Source: BTRF01 sp036986255
Lineage (GTDB): Bacteria > Patescibacteriota > WWE3 > 9FT-COMBO-53-11
Length of the DNA stretch: 17,341 nt
Direction of reading: 5' to 3'
NCBI GenBank assembly: GCA_036986255.1
Contig: BTRF01000010.1
Span: 1-17,341, forward strand
Shown here: one piece after another, positions 7,518 to 13,635 of the stretch
How the letters are laid out: each line of letters starts with the position of its first letter
Position numbering within the stretch: the first letter of the stretch is position 1
Translations under genes and position numbers: made by a program
The notes under the pieces: generated by a model
What the model saw: only the letters and a program-made list of their open reading frames with translations
The model's database searches: none
What the model was told of the DNA's origin: nothing

Positions 7518-8015
7518 ATGAAGGAAGTCGAGGCAAGAAAATTAGAGATGAGTCAGGTATTCTCGGAGGTTGGGAAGGTTACTCCTGTAACCGTGGTTCA
7601 GCTTGAGAAGGTTCCCGCTGATTTAGCTCTTGGCACTGAGGTCGAAATTGTGGGTACCTCCAAGGGCAAGGGTTTTGCAGGAGTGATGAAGAGGCACGGT
7701 TTTGCCGGCCTGCCGGCCACGCACGGAGCTTCCACAAAAGGGCGCTCTCCCGGGTCGATTGGGGGAGGGACCACCCCCGGACGGGTGTACAAAGGTAAAA
7801 AGATGCCGGGGAGGATGGGAGGGAAAAAGGTGACCGTGAAGGGCCTTTTAGTGGTAGAGGTTGACCCGAAGGAGAAGATCATTAAGCTATCCGGATCTAT
7901 TCCGGGACCGCGGAGAAACAAGATGATCCTGCGTTATGAACCAAAGGAGAAAACAGAGAACGGAGAACAGAAAACAGGCAGTGAGGAGCAGCTTAAGGAG
8001 AATCCCGATAACTGA
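7518..8015 (+). CDS. rplC: 50S ribosomal protein L3 (internally shortened)
   Basis: L3 (uL3) is an early-assembly protein near the peptidyl-transferase region. The C-terminal two thirds are clear: VEIVGTSKGKGFAGVMKRHGF (about 42-62), PGSIGGGTTPGRVYKGKKMPGRMG (78-101) and VPG-like SIPGPR (127-132). The N-terminus also aligns (VFSEVGKVTPVTVVQLEK). The product is 165 residues against about 206-210 in other bacteria. Compared from memory with E. coli L3, roughly 55-60 residues are absent between VTVVQLEK and the GTSKGKG motif. The last 25 or so residues (EKTENGEQKTGSEEQ and beyond) are not L3-like and are encoded by heptad element H2. The ATG directly follows a T-run, without a Shine-Dalgarno site. 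rplD starts 22 bp after the stop. Confidence 0.94.
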   Translation: MKEVEARKLEMSQVFSEVGKVTPVTVVQLEKVPADLALGTEVEIVGTSKGKGFAGVMKRHGFAGLPATHGASTKGRSPGSIGGGTTPGRVYKGKKMPGRMGGKKVTVKGLLVVEVDPKEKIIKLSGSIPGPRRNKMILRYEPKEKTENGEQKTGSEEQLKENPDN

Positions 8016-8036
8016 TCACTGATTATTGATTGCTGA
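7946..8036. repeat. inverted heptad-repeat element H2, overlapping the rplC 3' end
   Basis: The left arm (7946-7987) has in-phase units such as ACAGAGA (7953), ACGGAGA (7960) and ACAGAAA (7967), consensus ACAGNNA. The right arm (8002-8036) has in-phase complementary units such as TCACTGA (8016) and TTGCTGA (8030), consensus TNNCTGA. The left arm is translated as the L3 tail. The rplC TGA (8013-8015) falls in the right arm, and the rplD ATG is at 8038. Confidence 0.65.
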
Positions 8037-8037
8037 T

Positions 8038-8727
8038 ATGAAAGTAGATATTTACAGCGAAAAAGGAACCAAGTTGCAGAAAAAGGCGGAGCTTCCCAAC
8101 GAGATCTTCAAGATTAAGCCGAACGAAACCGCCCTGCGGCAGTATCTCCATACTTATCAGGTTAACCAGCGTCAGGGTACTGCGGCCGCCAAAACTCGCG
8201 CAGCGGTTAGAGGAGGAGGGAAGAAACCCTGGGCGCAGAAAGGAACCGGCCGGGCCCGGCACGGTTCTATTCGCTCTCCTATTTGGGTTGGCGGAGGAGT
8301 AGCCCATGGTCCTCGCCCCCGGGAGCTGGGGGCCTCGATCCCTAAGAAAGTCCGCAATTTGGCTCTCCGCTCTGCGCTTTCCGTTAAAGCATCCGCCGAT
8401 CGGGTCTATGTGGTGGAGAAGTTTGCTCCCTCGGAGCCCAAGACGGCCTTGGCGGTTGGGCTTCTCCGGAAGCTGGGTTTGGAGAAGCCATTTGTTATCA
8501 CCGCCCAAGGAGATGAAGTGGTGCGGCGTTCCTTCCGGAATATCCCGGGTGCGGGGGTAGGGACGGCTTCGACCGTTAATCCTTATGAAGTGGTAAAGGC
8601 CGACAGCGTTGTTCTTCTTCGCGAGAGCGTCGATGTTCTAAGAGAGAGATTGGTTGGGAAGGAAGTTTCCAAGCCGGCCGCTTCGGCCGCCAAGAAGCGG
8701 GGGGTGAGGGGGAAGAAAAGACCATGA
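8038..8727 (+). CDS. rplD: 50S ribosomal protein L4
   Basis: L4 (uL4) lines the nascent-peptide tunnel and in enteric bacteria represses its own operon. The 229-residue protein shows the characteristic extended loop KPWAQKGTGRARHGSIRSP (63-81) followed by the globular Rossmann-like part (PKKVRNLALRSALS, VEKFAPSEPKT, VNPYEVVKADSVVL). I chose ATG 8038 (MKVDIYSEKG) rather than the in-frame ATA/ATG-preceding extension at 8026, because the latter lies inside repeat element H2. The last 20 or so residues form a Lys/Arg/Ala tail (KPAASAAKKRG), and the DNA there contains a GGCCG-ctt-CGGCC hairpin (8676-8688). It overlaps rplW by four bases (ATGA). Confidence 0.96.
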   Translation: MKVDIYSEKGTKLQKKAELPNEIFKIKPNETALRQYLHTYQVNQRQGTAAAKTRAAVRGGGKKPWAQKGTGRARHGSIRSPIWVGGGVAHGPRPRELGASIPKKVRNLALRSALSVKASADRVYVVEKFAPSEPKTALAVGLLRKLGLEKPFVITAQGDEVVRRSFRNIPGAGVGTASTVNPYEVVKADSVVLLRESVDVLRERLVGKEVSKPAASAAKKRGVRGKKRP

Positions 8728-9023
8728 AAGTTCACCAAGTAATTCGGAACCCGATTTTGACGGAGAAGAGCCATGCGCTTGCAAGTGAGGGGAAGTATGT
8801 ATTTAAGGTTTCTAAAGAATCTACCAAGAGGGAGATCGCTCGAGCGGTGGAGCTGTTTTACAAAAATGTGAAGGTGGCTAAGGTGGCGGTGTTGAAGTCT
8901 CCCGGCAAAACGGTGCGGTGGCGGAGAAAGAAAGGCCGTCCCGTGGAAGGGCGCCGTCCAGCCGTAAAGAAGGCCATTGTCACTCTTTCTAAAGGGAAGA
9001 TCGATCTTTTTGAGAAGAAATAA
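8724..9023 (+). CDS. rplW: 50S ribosomal protein L23
   Basis: L23 (uL23) sits at the tunnel exit and docks trigger factor, SRP and the SecY translocon. The 99-residue product has the normal start VIRNPILTEKSHAL (6-19), KYVFKVSKESTKREIARAVE (24-43) and the basic RNA-binding loop VRWRRKKGRPVEGRRPAVKKAIVTL. It is translationally coupled to rplD by an ATGA overlap and to rplB, whose ATG follows its stop by one base. Confidence 0.97.
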   Translation: MKVHQVIRNPILTEKSHALASEGKYVFKVSKESTKREIARAVELFYKNVKVAKVAVLKSPGKTVRWRRKKGRPVEGRRPAVKKAIVTLSKGKIDLFEKK

Positions 9024-9024
9024 G

Positions 9025-9774
9025 ATGACTACAGCTAGACGACTGAAAAAAGGAAGAAAGAGGGCCGTGGGCAGGAGCTTGGGCCGAGTTACTACTCGGC
9101 ACAAGGGGGGCGGCGAAAAGCGTCTCTACAGGGTGATAGACTTTAAGCGAAGTAAGCGCGGCATCCCTGCCAAGGTTGAGGCGGTTGAATATGATCCCAA
9201 CCGTTCGGTCGATATAGCTCTTCTTCTCTATGCGGATGGGGAGCGACGCTACATTTTACTTCCCGATGAGTTGGCGGTAGGGAGTGAAGTTTTGGCCGGT
9301 GAAGATGCTCCTCTCAAGCCCGGCAATGCCTTGCCTCTGCACAAGATTTCGGTGGGGACGGAGGTTCACAATGTTGAGCTGACTGCAGGTCGGGGAGGGC
9401 AGATGGCTCGGGCGGCCGGGACCGCTGCGGTGGTTAGTGCGCGGGAAGGCGGCTACGTTCATTTGAAGATGCCTTCCGGCGAGGTGCGGAAAGTAAGGGA
9501 GGAGAATTGGGCTACCGTAGGGAGGTTATCCGGGGCGGAGCGTAAGCTGAGGCGGTTGGGGAAGGCCGGAGTGAAGCGCCATATGGGAATAAGACCGACC
9601 GTTCGAGGGGTAGCCCAGCATCCGGGATCTCATCCCCATGGCGGAGGAGAGGGAAGGTCGGGAATTGGCATGCCTTCGCCGAAGACCCCCTGGGGGAAGC
9701 CTACTTTGGGGAAAAAGACGAGGAGAAGGGTTCACACCGACAAGTATATTGTTAAGGATAGGAGGAAGAAATGA
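9025..9774 (+). CDS. rplB: 50S ribosomal protein L2 (short N-terminus)
   Basis: L2 (uL2) is a core 23S-binding protein needed for subunit joining and peptidyl-transferase activity. Clear motifs are GRVTTRHKGGGEKRLYRVIDFKR (about 19-41), EYDPNRS, ADGERRYIL, the C-terminal PTVRGVAQHP and HPHGGGEGR with the functional His, and TPWGKPTLGKKTRR. The protein has 249 residues, against about 273-277 in most bacteria. The conserved N-terminal arm that usually opens with a PTSPGRR-like motif is missing: GRVTTRH lies at residue 19 instead of about 47. ATG 9025 follows the rplW stop. The frame stays open upstream inside rplW but encodes nothing L2-like, so the short arm looks genuine. Confidence 0.96.
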   Translation: MTTARRLKKGRKRAVGRSLGRVTTRHKGGGEKRLYRVIDFKRSKRGIPAKVEAVEYDPNRSVDIALLLYADGERRYILLPDELAVGSEVLAGEDAPLKPGNALPLHKISVGTEVHNVELTAGRGGQMARAAGTAAVVSAREGGYVHLKMPSGEVRKVREENWATVGRLSGAERKLRRLGKAGVKRHMGIRPTVRGVAQHPGSHPHGGGEGRSGIGMPSPKTPWGKPTLGKKTRRRVHTDKYIVKDRRKK

Positions 9775-9776
9775 AA

Positions 9777-9905
9777 AACCCAAAGCACGAAGTTCGAAAT
9801 TCTAAACAAGCTCAAAATTACAAATCAGAATGCTTTAAGCAGTTTGGAATTTGGGAAATTGGGGAATTTAAATTTGTTTCGGATTTAGGATTTGGATGTT
9901 GGGAT
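9777..9905. repeat. inverted heptad-repeat element H3 (TTNGGAT word)
   Basis: This fills most of the 150-bp rplB-rpsS gap. The left arm (9777-9825) has in-phase units such as AGCACGA (9784) and AGTTCGA (9791). The right arm (9843-9905) has TTTGGAA (9843) and TTTGGGA (9850), then TTCGGAT (9878) and TTAGGAT (9885), all in the same 7-nt phase. The reverse complement of the left arm matches the right arm at about 60 percent when aligned unit by unit. No gene is supported here. Confidence 0.65.
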
Positions 9906-9924
9906 TTATCAGGAGGGGAGGAAC

Positions 9925-10218
9925 ATGGTTAGATCAGGCAAAAAAGGACCGTTTATCGATCCAAAATTGATGAAAAAAGTGCTTAAGGCGAAAGAGGCCG
10001 GCGACGCCAAGCCAATTAAAACTTGGTCGCGGGCTTCCCAGGTTTCGCCGGAGATGGTGGGGCTGACAATTGCCGTCCACAACGGTCGGATCCATATCCC
10101 GGTTAAGATAGCCGAGGCGATGGTGGGCCATCGTCTTGGGGAGTTTGCTTCGACGAGGGTTTTTCGCAAGCACGGAACCAAAGGTGTTAAGGCTTCCTCT
10201 TCGGAAGGGCGGGTTTAG
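9925..10218 (+). CDS. rpsS: 30S ribosomal protein S19
   Basis: S19 (uS19) is in the 30S head near the A and P sites, paired with S13. The 97-residue product has the full family signature: RSGKKGPFIDPKLMKKV (3-19), IKTWSRASQVSPEMVGLTIAVHNG (about 31-54), HIPV and MVGHRLGEFASTR. ATG 9925 is preceded by AGGAGGGGAG (9911-9920), the strongest Shine-Dalgarno site in the plus-strand cluster. It restarts translation after the 150-bp H3 gap. rplV begins 10 bp after its stop. Confidence 0.97.
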   Translation: MVRSGKKGPFIDPKLMKKVLKAKEAGDAKPIKTWSRASQVSPEMVGLTIAVHNGRIHIPVKIAEAMVGHRLGEFASTRVFRKHGTKGVKASSSEGRV

Positions 10219-10227
10219 GTAAATCTT

Positions 10228-10674
10228 ATGCAAAAGACAAAGGGTAGAAAGCTGAAAATTGAAACGAAAGCCCGCGCTTGCGGGCGGTACCTCAAGGTTT
10301 CACCGACCAAGGTGCGGGATCTAATGGATCTTATTAGGGGCAGGAGTTTGACCGAGGCCGAAACGGTCTTGAAATTCAGCGGTCGAAGAGGAGCCCAATT
10401 TGCCCTTAAGGTGCTTCATTCTGCGGTGGCCAACGCCGGTTCGGCTTTGGACAGGAAGAGTTGGGTGGTAACGGAGGCCCGGGCCGATAAAGGGCCAATC
10501 TTTCGAAGAAGGTTGGACCCTAAGCCAAGAGGGGCTCGGGGGCTTATCACCGCTAATTCGACCCACCTGACTATTGCAATTGGTTCCAGAGTTGAAGAGA
10601 CGTCCCCGCCCCGAGCGGGTCGGGGTGAGTCTTCCGCCAAACGGAAGCGGACGGGAGCTAAGAATGCCGCGTAA
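10228..10674 (+). CDS. rplV: 50S ribosomal protein L22 with C-terminal tail
   Basis: L22 (uL22) contributes a beta-hairpin to the nascent-peptide tunnel. The core is recognisable: YLKVSPTKVRDLMDLIRGRS (21-40), ALKVLHSAVANAGSA (about 59-73) and the hairpin region PIFRRRLDPKPRGARG with the end STHLTIAIG. Core length is usual. An extra 30-residue Ser/Arg/Lys-rich tail (about 119-148) follows, encoded by DNA with two tight hairpins (10604-10625 and 10631-10647). The tail's last codons overlap rpsC by 11 bp. Confidence 0.95.
   Translation: MQKTKGRKLKIETKARACGRYLKVSPTKVRDLMDLIRGRSLTEAETVLKFSGRRGAQFALKVLHSAVANAGSALDRKSWVVTEARADKGPIFRRRLDPKPRGARGLITANSTHLTIAIGSRVEETSPPRAGRGESSAKRKRTGAKNAA
10604..10647. 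repeat. two GC-rich hairpins inside the rplV tail
   Basis: CCCCG-C-CCCG (10604-10613) pairs with CGGG-T-CGGGG (10616-10625) with one C/T mismatch, and CTTCCG (10631-10636) pairs exactly with CGGAAG (10642-10647). They lie just before the rpsC start (10664). Confidence 0.5.
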
Positions 10675-11296
10675 AGTCAGTCCCGAATCCTTAAGAATCG
10701 GCTCTTTTCTTCCTTGGCGGTCCCGTTGGTTTAGTGAAAAAGAGTATGCCAAGCTTGCGGCTGAGGATGAGGGTATTCGCCGTTTCTTGAGGGCCCGCCT
10801 TTCGGATGCCGGCTTGGAGAGAATTGAGATTGAGCGTTCAGGGGCTAAAGTCAAAATTATCGTTACGGTCTCCAAGCCGGGTTTGGTGATTGGTCGGGGC
10901 GGCGGAGGGATCGGAGTTCTGCGGGACGACCTTAGCGGAAAGGTAAGCGGTCAGTTGGATATTAATGTTCAGGAAGTTAAAAACCCCTCGCTTTCGGCCC
11001 CGATTTTGGCGGCGCGGGTGGCCCGGCTTCTTGAGAGGCGAGGCCGGCGGTACCGATATATTCTTAATGAGATTGCGGACGAAGTGATGGCAAGAGGAGC
11101 CCAAGGAGTTGGAATCGAAATCGCTGGTCGTATTGGGGGGCGGGAGGTCGCCCGCCGGGAGAACTTTAAACGAGGATCGGTTCCTCACTCTACTTTGCGG
11201 GCGGATATAGATTTTGCGAGGGACACTGCCCACACCCGCTACGGTACGATCGGGGTAAAGGTTTGGGTTCATCGGGGGGAATCGGAGGGGAGCTAA
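10664..11296 (+). CDS. rpsC: 30S ribosomal protein S3
   Basis: S3 (uS3) lines the mRNA entry channel and contributes to helicase activity. The 210-residue protein has the expected start RKVSPESLRIG with SRWFSEKEYAKL, the KH domain loop GLVIGRGGGGIGVLRDDL (about 72-89), and the C-terminal domain GVGIEIAGRIGGREVARRE with GTIGVKVWVH. ATG 10664 gives the family-standard start; the open frame reaches 10574 inside rplV but is not S3-like. It overlaps rplV by 11 bp and is followed by rplP after two bases. Confidence 0.97.
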   Translation: MPRKVSPESLRIGSFLPWRSRWFSEKEYAKLAAEDEGIRRFLRARLSDAGLERIEIERSGAKVKIIVTVSKPGLVIGRGGGGIGVLRDDLSGKVSGQLDINVQEVKNPSLSAPILAARVARLLERRGRRYRYILNEIADEVMARGAQGVGIEIAGRIGGREVARRENFKRGSVPHSTLRADIDFARDTAHTRYGTIGVKVWVHRGESEGS

Positions 11297-11298
11297 TT

Positions 11299-11739
11299 AT
11301 GCTTTTACCGAAGAAAGTAAAATTTAGGAAGACTTTTCGGGGAACGAACAAGGGTCAGGCTTATCGCGGTAGCACGCTGAGTTTTGGTGAGTACGGAATT
11401 CAGTCGGTTGAACGCGGTTATCTTTCTTCCCGCCAGATTGAGGCGGCGCGAAAGGCGGTTCGGCGTTTTACCGAGCGGGGAGGGAAGCTTTGGATTCGAG
11501 TTTTTCCTGACAAGCCGATCCCCAAAAAGCCAGCCGAAACCAGGATGGGCGGAGGAAAGTCACCGGTGGATCACTATGCGGCCGTGATTAAGCCGGGCCG
11601 AGTAATCTTTGAGATATCTGGAGTTGCAGAGGAAGTGGCCGAGAAGGCTCTAAGATTGGCGGCGGCTAAGTTGCCGCTCAGGACCAAGATTATTAGCCAC
11701 CGAGGGAAAGGTGCAGGGGAGCAAAATGTTAAAGATTAA
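11299..11739 (+). CDS. rplP: 50S ribosomal protein L16
   Basis: L16 (uL16) is a late-assembling protein beside the A-site tRNA. The 146-residue product opens with MLLPKKVKFRKTFRG and contains FGEYGIQSVERG, RQIEAARKAVRR (47-58), GKLWIRVFPDKP (about 63-74), RMGGGKSPVDHY with the conserved Arg, and VIFEISGVAEEVAEKALRLAAAKLP. An in-frame upstream start at 11263 would lie within rpsC, so ATG 11299 is preferred. About ten extra C-terminal residues (GKGAGEQNVKD) overlap rpmC by 14 bp. Confidence 0.97.
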   Translation: MLLPKKVKFRKTFRGTNKGQAYRGSTLSFGEYGIQSVERGYLSSRQIEAARKAVRRFTERGGKLWIRVFPDKPIPKKPAETRMGGGKSPVDHYAAVIKPGRVIFEISGVAEEVAEKALRLAAAKLPLRTKIISHRGKGAGEQNVKD

Positions 11740-11974
11740 AGCATTGCGGGAAAAAGAAGATAAAGAGCTTGGAAAGCTTCTCGCGGGAGCGCAGAGCGAA
11801 TTAGTTAATTTGAGAGCTTTGCGGGTCACCGGTTCCCAATCGGACGGGTCTGCTCTGCAGAAAAAGCGCCGGGAGATTGCTCGGATTTTAACCGTGCTGA
11901 AGGAGCGGCAGATCCTTGCCTCCCGGTCTGACAAGGAAGATATTAAAGGAGTAAAGGAGGTTAAGAATGCCTAG
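11726..11974 (+). CDS. rpmC: 50S ribosomal protein L29
   Basis: L29 (uL29) is a two-helix protein at the tunnel exit beside L23. The 82-residue product has ALREKEDKELGKLLAGAQSELVNLR (6-30) and KKRREIARILTVLKERQ (about 46-62), the two family helices, plus a charged 15-residue tail that is longer than usual. ATG 11726 is preferred over the in-frame GTG at 11711 because AGGGGAG sits just upstream of it and MLKIKALRE is a typical start. It overlaps rplP by 14 bp and rpsQ by 8 bp. Confidence 0.94.
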   Translation: MLKIKALREKEDKELGKLLAGAQSELVNLRALRVTGSQSDGSALQKKRREIARILTVLKERQILASRSDKEDIKGVKEVKNA

Positions 11975-12338
11975 GAAGCGTTTGAAGGGGATTGTAAAAG
12001 CTCTAAGCGGGGCCAAGACGGTGAGAGTGGAGGTCGTTCGGGTTTTCCACCACTCCCGCTACGGGAAGAGAATTAGGAAAATGAAGGGATATTTAGCCCA
12101 TTTTGAGGGAAGTGCTGTGATAGGTCAGGAGGTAGTGATCGAGGGGATTCCTCCGATCTCGAAGCGGAAGCATTGGCGGGTAGTGGAGATTGATGGCCGT
12201 TCAGTTGATAAGAAGCCCCGGGTTGAGTCTACCTCTTCTCCCCGCCGGGCAGAGCCCAGCCCTCTGGGCGGCGCCCGTCGGCAGAGTAAATCATCTACCA
12301 AAGGTTCGAAGCGGAAGGTGAAGAAAAAATCCAAATGA
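11967..12338 (+). CDS. rpsQ: 30S ribosomal protein S17 with long basic tail
   Basis: S17 (uS17) is a primary 16S-binding OB-fold protein. Residues 1-80 match the family: LKGIVKALSGAKTVRVEV (6-23), HHSRYGKRIRKMKGYLAH (28-45), IGQEVVIEGIPPISKRKHWRVVEI. The product is 123 residues against about 80-90 usually, because of a 43-residue low-complexity tail (Ser, Arg, Lys, Pro). The DNA of the tail forms a GC-rich hairpin (12243-12273, 10 of 12 pairs). It overlaps rpmC by 8 bp and rplN by 4 bp (ATGA). Confidence 0.96.
   Translation: MPRKRLKGIVKALSGAKTVRVEVVRVFHHSRYGKRIRKMKGYLAHFEGSAVIGQEVVIEGIPPISKRKHWRVVEIDGRSVDKKPRVESTSSPRRAEPSPLGGARRQSKSSTKGSKRKVKKKSK
12243..12273. repeat. GC-rich hairpin inside the rpsQ tail
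   Basis: CGCCGGGCAGAG (12243-12254) and CTCTGGGCGGCG (12262-12273) pair at 10 of 12 positions with a 7-nt loop; the two mismatches are adjacent G/G. It lies in the non-conserved tail of S17. Confidence 0.45.
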
Positions 12339-12703
12339 TTCAGAAGGAATCCATTCTAGTGGCGGCAGACAATTCAGGGGCGAAGCGATTACGCGTGATT
12401 GGAATTCCCCGTAAAGGGAATGCTCGAACTGCTTCAATTGGAGACGTAGTTACAGTTTCGATTAGGGGAGCCGATCCGAATGGGGCGGTTAAGGATCACG
12501 CTATTGAGCGGGCCGTGATTGTGCGGACGCGTAAAGAGGTGGGGCGGACGGACGGTTCTTATATCCGCTTTGACGATAATGCGGCGGTGGTGGTTGACAA
12601 GCAGAAAAACCCTAAGGGCAGTCGAGTTTTCGGCCCCATTGCCCGGGAGGTTAAGGACCGCGGTTTTAAGAAAATCGCTTCGCTGGCTAAGGAGATCTAC
12701 TAG
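12335..12703 (+). CDS. rplN: 50S ribosomal protein L14
   Basis: L14 (uL14) lies at the subunit interface, contacts L19 and 16S rRNA, and is the binding site of the silencing factor RsfS. The 122-residue product has the standard length and sequence: MIQKESILVAADNSGAKRLRVIG at the start, the GDVVTVSIRGADPNG region, YIRFDDNAAVVVDKQ-NPKGSRVFGPIAREV and the end FKKIASLAKEIY. It is coupled to rpsQ by an ATGA overlap, and rplX follows after 12 bp. Confidence 0.98.
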   Translation: MIQKESILVAADNSGAKRLRVIGIPRKGNARTASIGDVVTVSIRGADPNGAVKDHAIERAVIVRTRKEVGRTDGSYIRFDDNAAVVVDKQKNPKGSRVFGPIAREVKDRGFKKIASLAKEIY

Positions 12704-12715
12704 GTAACAACCGAT

Positions 12716-13033
12716 ATGAAACCAAAGGCAGGGGTGAAGAAAATAAAAATCAGAAAAGGCGACAAGGTTAAGGTTTTGTCCGGCAAGGACAGAGGGCGTG
12801 AAGGAAAGGTGGAGAAGGTCCTCTTGGCCGAGGGAAAGGTGATTGTTTCCGGCATTAACGTTGTGAAGCACTTTACTAAGAAAACGCAGGATGAACCCGG
12901 AGGCATTGTAGAGAGGGAAGCGCCTATTGGGGTTTCTAAAATTGCTTTAGTGTGTCCGAAATGTCGCAAGGCCACTCGTTGGAGTAAAAACCGAGTTTGT
13001 AAAAGCTGCGGGGCTAAATCTAAAGATGTTTAA
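12716..13033 (+). CDS. rplX: 50S ribosomal protein L24, zinc-ribbon form
   Basis: L24 (uL24) initiates 50S assembly. The 105-residue product has the KOW motif IRKGDKVKVLSGKDRGREGKVEKV (12-35), GINVVKHFTKK and GGIVEREAPI. The C-terminus keeps a zinc-ribbon pattern: Cys80 and Cys83 (CPKC) and Cys95 and Cys98 (CKSC), typical of C-plus L24 forms in Gram-positive and deep-branching bacteria. Its last eight bases overlap the rplE start. Confidence 0.97.
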   Translation: MKPKAGVKKIKIRKGDKVKVLSGKDRGREGKVEKVLLAEGKVIVSGINVVKHFTKKTQDEPGGIVEREAPIGVSKIALVCPKCRKATRWSKNRVCKSCGAKSKDV

Positions 13034-13559
13034 AGATACATACCAAAAAGAAGTGGTTCCAAAACTTAAAAAGGAGATTGGGAAAGGGAACATTCACGGG
13101 GTTCCTATTGTTACTAAGATTGTAGTGAATATAGGAGTGGGTCGGGATAAAGACAACCAGGGTGAGTTGGAGAAGGTCCGGGAGGAGCTGGCTTTGATTC
13201 TGGGCCAAACCCCGGCATTTCGTTCCGCCAAAAGAGCCGTGGCCTCGTTTAGCATCAGGCAGGGTGATATAGTGGGTCTTACGGCTACCCTTCGGGGACG
13301 GAAGATGTGGGATTTTCTTGAAAAGCTGGTTAAGATTGTCCTCCCGAGGACTAGGGATTTCAAGGGAATTTCTCGCCAAAGTTTGGACGGAAAAGGGAAT
13401 TTGACCATTGGAATTGTTGAGCACACGGCCTTTCCGGAGATTGATCCTCATGATGTAGAGAAGCTTCGCGGGTTGGAGGTAACGATTGTAACTAATGCCA
13501 GGAGTGATGAGGAGGCCTACCGGGTTTTGAAGGAGTTGGGGATGCCGTTTAGGGATTAG
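13026..13559 (+). CDS. rplE: 50S ribosomal protein L5
   Basis: L5 (uL5) binds 5S rRNA and forms the B1b bridge to S13. The 177-residue product is full length with YQKEVVPKLKKE (6-17), VPIVTKIVVNIGVG (26-39), a central TPAFRSAKRAVASFSIRQGDIVG, ATLRGRKMWDFLEKLVKIVLPRTRDFKG and the standard end EAYRVLKELGMPFRD. The start overlaps the rplX stop by 8 bp. The last codons and the stop lie in phase with heptad element H4, which fills the gap to rpsN. Confidence 0.98.
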   Translation: MFKDTYQKEVVPKLKKEIGKGNIHGVPIVTKIVVNIGVGRDKDNQGELEKVREELALILGQTPAFRSAKRAVASFSIRQGDIVGLTATLRGRKMWDFLEKLVKIVLPRTRDFKGISRQSLDGKGNLTIGIVEHTAFPEIDPHDVEKLRGLEVTIVTNARSDEEAYRVLKELGMPFRD

Positions 13560-13633
13560 ATGATAGGTTCTAGGTGCTAGGTTTAAGGCGGGGCTCGCCT
13601 AGAGTCTAACACCTAAAGCCTAAAACCTGATTA
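13550..13633. repeat. inverted heptad-repeat element H4 (TAGGTNN word)
   Basis: The left arm runs in 7-nt phase from TAGGGAT (13550, in the rplE end) through TAGGTTC (13564) to TAGGTTT (13578). The right arm has CTA-initial units at 13599, 13606, 13613 and 13620, for example CTAACAC and CTAAAGC. The centre contains a small GGCG/CGCC stem (13587-13599). It ends three bases before the rpsN ATG (13636). Confidence 0.7.
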
Positions 13634-13635
13634 TT

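Noticed and set aside
10321..10875. A 184-codon minus-strand frame opposite rplV/rpsC.
   Set aside because: It is antisense to two certain ribosomal-protein genes and has no family features.
7384..13633. The phased repeats as a CRISPR array.
   Set aside because: Units are 7 nt with no spacers and the arms are inverted; no cas genes are present.
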